Assembly (NCBI GenBank): GCA_029856365.1
Contig: JAHQWW010000003.1
Span: 52,040-116,039 of the forward strand
Reading direction: 5' to 3'
DNA length: 64,000 nt
From: Candidatus Hodarchaeota archaeon
GTDB taxonomy: Archaea > Asgardarchaeota > Heimdallarchaeia > Hodarchaeales > Hodarchaeaceae
Under the pieces are notes generated by a model. The model was not told the DNA's origin and did no database searches. It saw only the letters and a program-made list of their open reading frames with translations. The translations under genes were made by a program, and so were the position numbers. Within the stretch, counting starts at the first letter, position 1, and each line of letters starts with the position of its first letter. Positions 16,770-25,348 of this stretch are shown here, piece by piece.

Positions 16770-18098
16770 CTAGTCGGATTTCTCTTTCTCTCTGAATATT
16801 TTACTTCGAAATTTCTTTGCTGCAGAAAATATACCGACTCCGCTTGCTTCAACTGCTTTTTTTCCCACAGTAAGGGCAATATCTGTTTTACTTATTTCTC
16901 CTTTCTTAATACGTTCTATATAATCTACTAAATCATCGTATGGAGGTAAAAAATCAAAGCGAAAAATATCAGATGCCCAATAGCCAGATCCTCGTTGTGC
17001 TATGTAGAAAATAATTACAATAACAAGGATGAAAACCATAAATATCAAAGTAATATCGTGATAGACTTCAGAAAAAGATAGATCTCCTATTAAGCTCTTT
17101 ATGACCTCTGGTAATAACCTTACGCTCATTAATTGGAGCTGAAAGACTTGAAATCCTAAAGCAAGACCCAGATAAATTAAGACAACTCCTTCCCCTCCAA
17201 CGAAGCCAACAAATCTGCCAATGCGAAAAGGATCCTCCTTGAGTTCTTTCTTTGATGGATCTCCGACAACTCCTTTCATTTTAATTCGACGTGAAACATT
17301 CTGAGCGGTATATACTAGTGAGAACAGAACCATAATATAATTGAAACTAGTAATAATACTCTCGGATCCGTTAATAGAAGTAATAAAGATCATAATTTGA
17401 TTTGGTAAACTCACAATGAAAAAGAAACCTAAAATTGTATTGAAAACATCATCCCCCAATAATATTCCTTGTACCACTAAGATAATTAGGACTGCAGCCC
17501 CAATTCCAATAACCCCGAGAATTATATAGCTAATGCGTGTTTCATTATAGCCAACATAGATCATTATCAGATTCCACACAAGAGACAAAAATATAATAAG
17601 GGTCATTAATCCAGAAAAAATGGATTTACGATCTGTTGTTGGTTTTCCCAAAAATAACACGCTTCCTGTTATTTTATTGGAAAAGAGACCTTTTGAAAAT
17701 GAGAAAGTGGCTAATGGGACTAAAAATGCCCAAATCAAGAGAGCTATTAGCGGAAAAAATGTAATGAAGAGATCTGAAATAGAAGCTATTACAGCAAAGA
17801 TAGCAGCAACTAATAAAAGCAGAAGAAATCGAAATAACAAATTTAATTTTTTAGAAAGTAAGCCCGAAATTATGAATCCAATTGCAATGCTAATTTGTAA
17901 CGAAAATATTAGGTTAAGCAGGTCGTTAGTGATTACATCAGAAGCTTGGCTTTGAAGTACAAATGCGCCTGTAGTAACTGCCGAAGTAATAAATAAAATT
18001 AAAGAAAAAAGAACAAGGCGCCTTGATAATAGAATTCGTACGCCACCAAACAATGTTGATTTTAAATAGTCCCAAAATGCCTTTTCTACATAACTCAT
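16770..18098 (-). CDS. Polytopic membrane protein of unknown function
   Basis: A 442-residue protein with about 10-11 membrane helices, starting with LVLFSLILFITSAVTTGAFV at residues 28-48 and ending with ITLIFMVFILVIVIIFYIA near 370. A roughly 35-residue charged loop lies between helices near residue 290 (SRRIKMKGVVGDPSKK). The C-terminal 65 residues are cytoplasmic and basic, with an amphipathic helix (VGKKAVEASGVGIFSAAKK). No transporter signature, catalytic residues or zinc site is recognisable. It is convergent with mptA. Several zinc-ribbon or Yip1-like membrane proteins occur in this window, but this one lacks a ribbon. Confidence 0.55.
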   Translation of the reverse strand: MSYVEKAFWDYLKSTLFGGVRILLSRRLVLFSLILFITSAVTTGAFVLQSQASDVITNDLLNLIFSLQISIAIGFIISGLLSKKLNLLFRFLLLLLVAAIFAVIASISDLFITFFPLIALLIWAFLVPLATFSFSKGLFSNKITGSVLFLGKPTTDRKSIFSGLMTLIIFLSLVWNLIMIYVGYNETRISYIILGVIGIGAAVLIILVVQGILLGDDVFNTILGFFFIVSLPNQIMIFITSINGSESIITSFNYIMVLFSLVYTAQNVSRRIKMKGVVGDPSKKELKEDPFRIGRFVGFVGGEGVVLIYLGLALGFQVFQLQLMSVRLLPEVIKSLIGDLSFSEVYHDITLIFMVFILVIVIIFYIAQRGSGYWASDIFRFDFLPPYDDLVDYIERIKKGEISKTDIALTVGKKAVEASGVGIFSAAKKFRSKIFREKEKSD

Positions 18099-18241
18099 TA
18101 GTCATTCCTCAATTGTTTCTACTAAACAACACCACTAAAGAACAAATAAGAGAAATTTTAAAATTTCTTCGAACCCTTGGATTTTTGTTGTAACAAAGGA
18201 CAATTCTGTTATGAAAGAATGCTTTCAAAGAAGTGAATATG

Positions 18242-18541
18242 ATGGATTTGAACAGGATTACTAGTTAATTAGACAAGTTTATTCGGAATCATGGTGGTTA
18301 TTGGGAAGATCCTTGACTTTTAGCTGCAATAACAGAAGAATTGGGGGAGTTATCTCGAAATTTACAAATTTATCATAAAATTCAAAATATAAACGGTTTA
18401 AACCAGAAAAAATCAAGTAAGATATTCATTGAAAAAGAATGTGGTGATCTTTTCTTTGCCTTTACCTGTTTGGCAAATTCATTAGGTATAAACCTAGAAG
18501 CTGCATTACTTAATACATTGAAAAAGTATAAATCTCGATAA
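18242..18541 (+). pseudogene. YpjD/MazG-type nucleotide pyrophosphohydrolase, two nonsense codons
   Basis: Reading one frame from ATG 18242 gives a complete MazG-like protein of about 99 codons interrupted by TAA at 18266 and TGA at 18314. The downstream part includes ITEELGELSRNLQ, a helix with ECGDLFFAFTCLANSLGINL, and a terminal LLNTLKKYKSR. This matches B. subtilis YpjD-type proteins, including the HGGYW stretch before the second stop. Restoring CAA (Gln) and TGG (Trp) would give an uninterrupted gene; both changes are C:G to T:A transitions. No indel is needed, so the decay is recent or an artefact. A product from the TTG at 18341 would lack the first helix. The intact enzyme would degrade non-canonical dNTPs. 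Confidence 0.7.
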
Positions 18542-18734
18542 CTCTTCTATTATCAGCCCGTAAAAAATAACAATTAAAGTGATTATTACTTAAAATAGGA
18601 TTATTATGAGGGATAGACACCTAAGAAGCGGGTTAATAGGATTTAAACGAATTTTATCCTATTAAGAATACCGCAACCTCTAATTATTTATTAAAAGTTA
18701 TTATTTACTTTAAACAGACATTAATACAAAATAG

Positions 18735-20201
18735 ATGAGTGTAATAAGCATGACAAGTGTAATAAAAATCATTGCAGGCATATTCATCATATTAATTGGA
18801 TTTCCCATCTTTATTGGTGGTTCAGCGATTCTTCTTTTTGTCCCGCTATTTACTGATGGCGAAGGGTATTTTATGACAGATCCGATTGCTATTTCATCGG
18901 AGGATCTGAACGCTAATTTTTCAGCAATTCGAGTAGATATTCCTCTTGATGACGTTCAAATAGGGGTGCAAATTGATCCTGCTAAATTTGTCAAGTTCAA
19001 AATGAATGTTCATGGACAAACCCGCTCAGAGGAAGTCTTCTTGGGTTTGTGTACTGCAGACGAAGCTGATACATTTCTAGGTACGAATATTGCTTATCTT
19101 CTGATTCGAAATTTTGAATATTATGGCTTTGACCTTGGTGAAAATAGAGAAGATCCTATTTATCAGATGGAGTATGAAATTTTTCCAAATTCTACCAATT
19201 GGACTCTTCCATTGGAAGACAGTGTATCTTGGCTTACAGGAGGTTATAGTGATACCTCTTTCAAATGGGATCCGTCATACGAAACCTTAACAGGAAACGA
19301 ACCTATCTCACTAATTCTAATGCACGAAGACCTTGGTGAATCAATTAGTGTTGATATAACTTTCAGTGTTGGTGCGAATGTTCCTATAATAAATGCAATC
19401 GGATGGATACTCCTCATATTTGGTGGTTTATTCACCTTATTGGGTATTATCCTTGTATGGAGTGGGATGCGAACTAAAAAGCCTCAAGTTGAGCGTGTAC
19501 GATATTACTACGGAGCTTCAGCACAGATAGTTGAACCTGTAAGCAAACCTACTCCCAAATTCCAACTTCAATGTTCCAACTGTGGTTCATTAAATGAACC
19601 AGATAGCGCATTCTGCTCTCAATGTGGTGAGATTCTCCTTTCAGAGGATCGAAAATCCGTAGAAGATGTGGTAGAAGGGAAAAAAATCGAGCTATATGAA
19701 CCAGTAGGAACTAAACTAGTTGTAGCAGAAGGTTGGCCTCGCTTCTGGGCATGGTTAATTGACATCTTCATCGTTGGTATGATCACGAGTATTCTGAGCT
19801 CGATAGTGTTCTTTTCTTTCAGTAATTGGGATTGGTGGTCATTTGGTTTCTGGAACCCCTTTCAATGGTTATTTAGTCTCGGACCCTCTTCAATAATTTT
19901 CCTTTTGTACTGTATTTTCATGGAATATTACTATGGGCAGACTATAGGAAAGATGGTTCTGAATCTCGAGGTAGTGTCAGAAACCACTGGGGATCGTCCC
20001 GTATTGCAAGATTTAATCATTTCTGCGCTAGGAAAATCCTTCTTTCTTCCATTGGACGTGATATTAGGATGGTTTGCACGTGACAAGAGCCAAGTACCAA
20101 ATCTTGAGCAACGATTGACCCAGAAATGGGCTCGAATCGTTGTTATAGTTCAACAGAAGAAAAAGGAGAAATCTGCTCAATTTGTTTCCAGTAGAATTTG
20201 A
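18735..20201 (+). CDS. RDD-family membrane protein with extracytoplasmic domain and zinc ribbon
   Basis: A 488-residue protein in four parts. A membrane helix at about 8-35 is followed by an extracytoplasmic beta-rich domain (about 36-215), a second helix (about 220-245), and a cytoplasmic zinc ribbon near 278-298 (CSNCG and FCSQCG). The last part is an RDD domain from about 330, recognised by WPRFWAWLIDIFIVG, YYGQTIGKMVLNLEVV and FFLPLDVILGW. RDD proteins are small membrane proteins of largely unknown role, some linked to transport. The fusion with an N-terminal receptor-like module suggests sensing of an external or envelope cue. It is convergent with the Nudix gene. Confidence 0.78.
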   Translation: MSVISMTSVIKIIAGIFIILIGFPIFIGGSAILLFVPLFTDGEGYFMTDPIAISSEDLNANFSAIRVDIPLDDVQIGVQIDPAKFVKFKMNVHGQTRSEEVFLGLCTADEADTFLGTNIAYLLIRNFEYYGFDLGENREDPIYQMEYEIFPNSTNWTLPLEDSVSWLTGGYSDTSFKWDPSYETLTGNEPISLILMHEDLGESISVDITFSVGANVPIINAIGWILLIFGGLFTLLGIILVWSGMRTKKPQVERVRYYYGASAQIVEPVSKPTPKFQLQCSNCGSLNEPDSAFCSQCGEILLSEDRKSVEDVVEGKKIELYEPVGTKLVVAEGWPRFWAWLIDIFIVGMITSILSSIVFFSFSNWDWWSFGFWNPFQWLFSLGPSSIIFLLYCIFMEYYYGQTIGKMVLNLEVVSETTGDRPVLQDLIISALGKSFFLPLDVILGWFARDKSQVPNLEQRLTQKWARIVVIVQQKKKEKSAQFVSSRI

Positions 20202-20268
20202 GAAAACTTTACTACCTCCTCCACCTTTTTTTCTTTTCATCTTTTTTACTTGATTTAATTTCCACCAG

Positions 20269-20751
20269 TCAAATTGAACTCTTGATTCCCTCATCAGTCA
20301 TCAGGACTTCATGGGACTCTTTTAAAACCCGTTGATAATCATCGAATGTGAGTAACGAGAGAGCTTCTTCAAACGTAACCCATCGCCAGTTGATATGCTC
20401 TGGAGAAATATTTATTTCTTTAGAAAAGAATCTAACTAAAAAAAATACTACTTTTTTGACTATTGTTTTTGGGCCTCGTTTAGGAAAATAGATTGAATCA
20501 CTAAGTAATCTTCTAATAATTTTGAAGTTTGATTGCCCTGTTTCTTCACGGATTTCGCGAATAGCGGTTTGCTCATAGGATTCCCCTTTATCTTGACGCC
20601 CTTTAGGAAATGCCCAATACTTGATAGGTCCATGGTGTTGTACTAATAAATAGAGAGGTTTATTCCGTTTATCCAGTTCATTGATGTACACAGGCACCCC
20701 TCCGCACGAAATTTCATCGAAATGAGGGAGAAATTCCTGTTTGGAGGTCAT
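20269..20751 (-). CDS. Nudix hydrolase
   Basis: A 160-residue Nudix hydrolase with a perfect Nudix box at about residues 51-73: G-x5-E in GRQDKGE, then REIREETG after seven residues. WAFPKG before the box and the helper strand SCGGVPVYI at the N-terminus fit Ap4A-hydrolase-like (MutT/NUDT2) members, which cleave dinucleoside polyphosphates or related nucleotides. The basic KRGPKTIVKK stretch replaces the usual loop before the fourth strand. It is convergent with the RDD gene. Substrate cannot be fixed from sequence. Confidence 0.9.
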   Translation of the reverse strand: MTSKQEFLPHFDEISCGGVPVYINELDKRNKPLYLLVQHHGPIKYWAFPKGRQDKGESYEQTAIREIREETGQSNFKIIRRLLSDSIYFPKRGPKTIVKKVVFFLVRFFSKEINISPEHINWRWVTFEEALSLLTFDDYQRVLKESHEVLMTDEGIKSSI

Positions 20752-20976
20752 AAATTGGCATTCCTTGACATTGGGATTAGGAATATTGACTAATCATACT
20801 ATTACAAGCAATGTTTTAATAGTTAAAGATGTTCTGTTATAAGCATAGTAAATCATTTGTTCATTATTAGGCATACTAATAGAGAAATAATTTAAAACTT
20901 ATTATTCTGTTTCTGAAAGTGAATAAAAAACACAATTAATGTGTAAAGGATTGACACATTATCTGGAGATAGATCT

Positions 20977-21864
20977 GTGAAAGAAAAGGACATCATTAAA
21001 TACCGTGTGATTCTGAAACACGAGGATCCATCGACTGATATTTCAAATGTAAAAGGAGTCTTATCATTCCAAAGGAATGAAATATTTTTCACCCCCCATG
21101 ATCTTGATCCAAACCTAGAAAGAACTTATGCTTTAAATGAATTAACAAGTGCAACATTAGTTACTGCGCGAGAATGGTTCAAGAAAAAAGAAATGGTGTC
21201 ACTACAATTTACAAAGAGGCATGTTTCTGTATCCGTCCTTTTTGAACCCATTGATGTATCGCCTGAGTTTTTTTTGCAGGAAATCCTGAAGCTTCAGGAG
21301 CATATAACAAAAGGATCTTTTTCTGGTGTAGTAGGATCTCTGATTGAAAAAATTGGAGAAGAAGGCCAGAAGATAGTCCGTGAAGTCGGGGCAATGATTC
21401 AATCTTCTTCCCAAGAAATTACCCAAGCTATTGATCAAACGAGACAGTTCATCAGAGAAGCAACAAAGACGGCTAACTTATTGGAATCTGTCGATGTAGA
21501 TCCTGAGAGAAAAAGTAAAACAATCAATTTAGAGGTAACCGATATCGATGAAATTCTAAAGAGGTCTCTAGCTTCAGAAAAAATAGAAGCAATGATTTCT
21601 GGTTTGATAGCTAAAGGCCTAATTTCTGCAAAGGATCAAAAATTTCAGGAGGCGTTAGATGCTTTAAAGATTGCTCGAGAAGCTGCAAAGAATGAAAATC
21701 TGAAAGAATATACTGAGGTTGCTGATGAAAATATTAAACAGATTGAAAACCTAGATACTGAGAATCTAGATAAAAAAGCTATCAAATATGCTAATGAGGC
21801 TCGTGATATTGTAGCAGAATGGGAAGCGTCAAAAAATAATGAAAAAAAAGATGTACCTGATTAA
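20977..21864 (+). CDS. PH-like domain protein with helical/TPR-like C-terminus
   Basis: A 295-residue soluble protein. Residues 1-100 form a beta-rich unit ending in one helix (VSVSVLFEPIDVSPEFFLQEIL), the layout of a PH/GRAM-like domain: seven strands capped by a helix, with a WF pair and FKKKE loop. Residues 110-170 are amphipathic helices (VVGSLIEKIGEEGQKIVREV), and residues 190-280 contain one or two TPR-like helical pairs (FQEALDALKIAREAAKNEN). The GTG start is supported by TGGAG 9 bases upstream. Its end overlaps the next gene, an exported M28 peptidase, by 26 bases, implying coupled expression. Function unknown; the PH assignment is inference. Confidence 0.62.
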   Translation: MKEKDIIKYRVILKHEDPSTDISNVKGVLSFQRNEIFFTPHDLDPNLERTYALNELTSATLVTAREWFKKKEMVSLQFTKRHVSVSVLFEPIDVSPEFFLQEILKLQEHITKGSFSGVVGSLIEKIGEEGQKIVREVGAMIQSSSQEITQAIDQTRQFIREATKTANLLESVDVDPERKSKTINLEVTDIDEILKRSLASEKIEAMISGLIAKGLISAKDQKFQEALDALKIAREAAKNENLKEYTEVADENIKQIENLDTENLDKKAIKYANEARDIVAEWEASKNNEKKDVPD

Positions 21865-22966
21865 ACGGATCATTATAATAATATGTATTATATGGAATTC
21901 GTCCTTTACAATCCCTCTTTGGGCTGTAAGTTATGTTCATTCCCCCTCATCTTATGAAATATTTGTAAACTATGATTTTAAATTTAACAGCACACGAGCT
22001 TATGATATTATCCAAAAGCAAGTCAAATTTGGGCCGCGTTTTCCTGGTTCTGAAGGTATTGAGAAAACTAGAGGATTGATCGCTTCAGAACTCCTCCCAA
22101 CTCAAAAGTGGGTCATCTCATATCAAAATTTCTCAAAAAATTGGATAGATGGCCAAGAAGTAAATCTAGTGAATGTCATTTGCAATCCTATTGATTGGGA
22201 TCCAATGCGGCAATCCTTTTTTCTAATAGCCCATTATGATACACGATTATGGGCTGATGAAGATCCTGATCCTGTAAACCGAAAAAAACCTGTTCTTGGT
22301 GCAAATGATGGTGCTTCAGGAGTAGCAGTAGTACTAGAGCTTGGAAGGGTATTACTTGAAGACCACAATGTCACAAATTTTCAATTAATTTTCTTTGATG
22401 GCGAAGATCAAGGAGATATTTATGGTTGGGATTGGTTAGCAGGATCTCGATTTTATGTTGAGTCTCCTCTGTTTAAGAGTCAAAATTTATCGTTTGTAAT
22501 TCTATTTGATATGGTTGCTGGGAAAAATGCTATATTTAAGCGGGAAAAGTATTCCGATCAATATGCAGGTAAACTTGTAAACCAGATTTGGAATGAAGCA
22601 AAGGAATTGGGCTTTAACAATTATTTTGTAAATCAATCTGGAGGCTATATATTAGATGATCATTTTCCTTTTATCCAAAAAGGATTCCCAGCCATTGACA
22701 TTATTGATGATTTTTCTCATCGTTTCAAACCTTGGCATACAAGCTTTGATAATATGACTTTCATTGATACCAGAACTCTAGAAGCTGTGGGTTATACCCT
22801 AGAATCAGTATTAACTCGTCTTACGGCCTCAATGGAATGGTTATCTAGACTTTCAACATTCCATTTTCAAAGTCCAGTTAAAATCTTTGATTTCATGAGT
22901 GGATGTCTTCTACTTACATTTGGAATGATATATCGAAAAAGAAAGAATGTAAAACATCGGATTTAA
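21839..22966 (+). CDS. Exported M28-family metallopeptidase / glutaminyl-cyclase-like
   Basis: A 375-residue M28 zinc enzyme, outside the cell by its N-terminal signal or anchor (LIKRIIIIICIIWNSSFTIPLW). Metal ligands can be read in AHYDTR, ANDGASG, FFDGEDQG and WHTSFDN, with an Asp in ILFDMVAG. FGPRFPGS and NDGASG are shared with aminopeptidases of the QC-like subgroup (eukaryotic glutaminyl cyclases are of the same clan), so it may trim peptides or cyclise N-terminal Gln. A C-terminal hydrophobic stretch (FMSGCLLLTFGMIY) followed by basic residues looks like a second anchor with the tail inside. It overlaps the PH-like gene by 26 bases. Confidence 0.85.
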   Translation: MKKKMYLIKRIIIIICIIWNSSFTIPLWAVSYVHSPSSYEIFVNYDFKFNSTRAYDIIQKQVKFGPRFPGSEGIEKTRGLIASELLPTQKWVISYQNFSKNWIDGQEVNLVNVICNPIDWDPMRQSFFLIAHYDTRLWADEDPDPVNRKKPVLGANDGASGVAVVLELGRVLLEDHNVTNFQLIFFDGEDQGDIYGWDWLAGSRFYVESPLFKSQNLSFVILFDMVAGKNAIFKREKYSDQYAGKLVNQIWNEAKELGFNNYFVNQSGGYILDDHFPFIQKGFPAIDIIDDFSHRFKPWHTSFDNMTFIDTRTLEAVGYTLESVLTRLTASMEWLSRLSTFHFQSPVKIFDFMSGCLLLTFGMIYRKRKNVKHRI

Positions 22967-23105
22967 CCATGACTCCTAAGGAGAATTAGTTGAAAAACTA
23001 TTGTATAAGAAAATAATTTAAAACTGGATCAATAATTTTCGATTAAATCCACAAAGTGACAAAGTATTTATTTTGTGTCCTAAATCCATCAAAAAACAGT
23101 GAGAG

Positions 23106-23579
23106 ATGATAATCATGCCCATGACTAAAGAATTGAGCTCTCAATTAACTTTTAGGCCTCTTACAGAGGATGATATTGATACTATTGTAAGAATTGATGA
23201 ACAAATTCTTCGAAGAAAACGTTCTACGTTATTTCATGACCAATTGCGTGAACAAATTCAAAAACATGGCGAAGAAAGTTTTGGGGCACTTAATGATGAT
23301 GGGGCACTCATCGGATATCTCATCGCTGAAACTGTGGTTTATATTTATGGAGAAGACGACCTCAGTGCCTGGATCATTTTACTAGGAGTCGATCCTGCAC
23401 ATCAGGATAAAGGTGTAGGAACAGCTCTTGTAAAAAAAGCAATCAACTACTTTGGTGAAAAGGGAATTAAAACGATTCGTACAATCTGTGCATGGAATTG
23501 GGGTGATTTAGTCGAATTTTTTAGCTCAGTTGGATTCGATCTCTCCACTTACTTGACATTGGAATTGAACATTGGATAA
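23106..23579 (+). CDS. GNAT-family N-acetyltransferase
   Basis: A 157-residue GNAT enzyme. Visible are FRPLTEDDIDTIVRID at the N-terminus, strand LIGYLIAETVV, the acetyl-CoA loop ILLGVDPAHQDKGVGTALVKKAI (Q/R-x-x-G-x-G/A form DKGVGT), and the C-terminal FFSSVGFDL. This is the RimI-like layout used for protein N-termini or small molecules. Three ATGs lie at 23106, 23115 and 23121; GTGAGAG upstream suits 23115 best but 23106 is kept. The DUF2080 mini-gene follows 22 bases after its stop on the same strand. Confidence 0.85.
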   Translation: MIIMPMTKELSSQLTFRPLTEDDIDTIVRIDEQILRRKRSTLFHDQLREQIQKHGEESFGALNDDGALIGYLIAETVVYIYGEDDLSAWIILLGVDPAHQDKGVGTALVKKAINYFGEKGIKTIRTICAWNWGDLVEFFSSVGFDLSTYLTLELNIG

Positions 23580-23601
23580 AGTCCATAGGAGTAAAAAAAA
23601 A

Positions 23602-23748
23602 ATGAGTGAACTCATCCGACAAAGTAAATTCGAAGTTTATGGCGAAGAAATGTTAGAAAAAGAAGTAAAAAAGAGTGGAAATAGTGGTCGGGTATATCTA
23701 CCACCCTCTTGGATTGGAAAACGGGTGAAAATTATTCGCATGGACTGA
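23602..23748 (+). CDS. DUF2080-family mini-protein (transposon-associated)
   Basis: A 48-residue protein starting at ATG 23602 with AGGAG at 23588-23592. The core VKKSGNSGRVYLPPSWIGKR is the hallmark of the archaeal DUF2080 family: an AbrB/SpoVT-like beta hairpin with GNSGRVYLP. Database entries describe this family as a putative transposon-encoded protein. No transposase or terminal repeat is visible nearby, so it may be a solitary relic or a domesticated DNA-binding protein. It is only 22 bases behind the GNAT gene and its stop lies 13 bases before the convergent HEAT-repeat gene's stop. Confidence 0.72.
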   Translation: MSELIRQSKFEVYGEEMLEKEVKKSGNSGRVYLPPSWIGKRVKIIRMD

Positions 23749-23761
23749 TAAGTACTGATGT

Positions 23762-25012
23762 TCAATTTTTGCTAGGAACATCTGTTATTGATGCTTTTTT
23801 ATTCTTCTTTTTCCGTAAAGCCTCGGTGTTATCCCGAAGCTCAGATATCATGACCCCTGATTCTTTATATAATTTATCAGCTTGTTCCAGATCAAAGTAA
23901 AGATCATTTTCAATCCATTTATACTTACGGTACTTGTAAAGTGAGATACTGCCAATTCTAGATTCAATGGCAGGGATATCCCTTTGTATGAGAGTCTCAA
24001 GTTCTTCAACTGACAAATTTGCAAGTTTACTGAAGTTTTCCGACACAAAGATTTTGCATCTCTCCAGCTCAGTCTTAATTTTTACCAATTCAGCTTGATA
24101 TTCCGTAATAATGGGATCTTTTATCTCCTTATAAATTTTTAAGACCATATCACTGTCGACATTAAACAAATACTCATCATAGTATTGGATAGCAATTAAG
24201 CTATCACCTTGTGCTACTTTCTCAATTTCCGAAACGATGACTTCAGCTGGTAATTGTTGTAAGGCCCAAATTGCCTTTCCTTGAACATTCACATCCCTAT
24301 CCTTAGCTACCTGTAATAGAGGGAGGACTGAATCAGTATGCCTGATTTTACCTAAAGCTTCTGCAGCATTTCCACGAGTTCCTTTATCTTTGTCCTTTAA
24401 AGCGTTAATCAAAACAGAAAGAGCCCTAGCATCTTTTAACTCACCGAGACTCCAACTCATTTCTCGACGAGCATATTCTTCAGGTTCCTTCTCCAGCGCT
24501 TTTATCAGGGGTTCAATAGCATTTAGAACCCTAATTTGCCCTATGGCGTGGGCAGCATTTTCTCGTACTTCAGAGCTTTCAGTATCATTAAGTACTTTAA
24601 TAAGACTCAGTCCTGCTTCAATAGCTATATCTCCCATTTCTCCTAATTGTTTGGCAACCATAGCACGAAAATCTGGATCCTCATCGGATTCTAAATACTT
24701 AACAAGGGGGTTAACAGTTGATTTATTTGCGATCTCGCCAAGTGCTTCAACTGCACCAAATCTTACTGTCCAATAGTCAATTGATGGATCTAAAGCAGCA
24801 AGTATTTTTGGTATAGCCATTTGGGGATTATTTTTACCTAAGATAACTAGTTGATTGACTGCTGATGCACGAATAAGTAACTGATGACTCTCTAACGCTC
24901 GTAGCATAACATCGCACAAAGCATCAGGAGGTAGTTCTTGGTCATCAGGTATTTGCATGATTTTTCGAAGGGCAGGATCTATATCTTCCTCTTTATTTGG
25001 GATCACAGTCAT
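23762..25012 (-). CDS. HEAT-repeat (PBS-lyase type) scaffold protein
   Basis: A 416-residue soluble protein. Residues 30-250 contain about six short HEAT repeats of the PBS-lyase kind, with units like VRFGAVEALGEIAN, FRAMVAKQLGEMGD, VRENAAHAIGQIRV, ARREMSWSLGELKD and TRGNAAEALGKIRH. The C-terminal 150 residues are charged helices, some likely coiled coil, without repeats. Such scaffolds bind partner proteins; here no enzyme is adjacent to suggest which. GGAG is just 2 bases before ATG 25012. The AT-rich upstream region has repeated CTATTTACT motifs (25065-25196) that may be regulatory. The basic tail (LRKKKNKK) may bind nucleic acid or membrane. Confidence 0.82.
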   Translation of the reverse strand: MTVIPNKEEDIDPALRKIMQIPDDQELPPDALCDVMLRALESHQLLIRASAVNQLVILGKNNPQMAIPKILAALDPSIDYWTVRFGAVEALGEIANKSTVNPLVKYLESDEDPDFRAMVAKQLGEMGDIAIEAGLSLIKVLNDTESSEVRENAAHAIGQIRVLNAIEPLIKALEKEPEEYARREMSWSLGELKDARALSVLINALKDKDKGTRGNAAEALGKIRHTDSVLPLLQVAKDRDVNVQGKAIWALQQLPAEVIVSEIEKVAQGDSLIAIQYYDEYLFNVDSDMVLKIYKEIKDPIITEYQAELVKIKTELERCKIFVSENFSKLANLSVEELETLIQRDIPAIESRIGSISLYKYRKYKWIENDLYFDLEQADKLYKESGVMISELRDNTEALRKKKNKKASITDVPSKN

Positions 25013-25348
25013 TACTCCTGAAATAAGCTTATCTTAATTCAAATAAGCATCTAATAATATTTATCTATTTACTGAATAAATCATACTTCATTTAAAGGAC
25101 AATTTTTCCAAGAACAACAATAATTCAAAAACTATTACTTAGTGAATAAAAGATCATCGACTTATCTGATAATAAATTACTCTATTTACTAAATAGGCCT
25201 TTATATGAATGTAAAGTCCAGGAAAGACCTCGGAATAAGTTATAAAATTTGTTACTGAAAAACAGTAGTAGACTTTTTAAAGACTCTGATGTTAAGAACA
25301 GTTCAAAAATACATTTATGAAAAAGGGAAAAATTAAGAATCTGAGGTT
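25013..25348. other. 336-bp intergenic region
   Basis: No open frame or RNA fold is convincing here. It holds the upstream region of the HEAT gene, with the CTATTTACT motifs, and the 3' end of the unknown gene at 25349, both on the minus strand. Confidence 0.5.
25065..25196. repeat. Spaced CTATTTACT-AATA palindromic motifs upstream of the HEAT gene
   Basis: CTATTTACTAAATAG at 25182-25196 is a perfect 15-bp palindrome around one central base. CTATTTACTGAATAA at 25065-25079 is the same motif with mismatches, and a related TTAGTGAATAA lies at about 25138-25148. The spacing is about 60-70 bases. They stand upstream of the minus-strand HEAT gene and could be operators; in such AT-rich DNA chance similarity is also possible. 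Confidence 0.3.

Noticed and set aside
18314..18316. TGA in the MazG frame as selenocysteine codon
   Set aside because: A TAA also interrupts the same frame 48 bases earlier and no insertion element is evident, so read-through as selenocysteine does not explain both stops.
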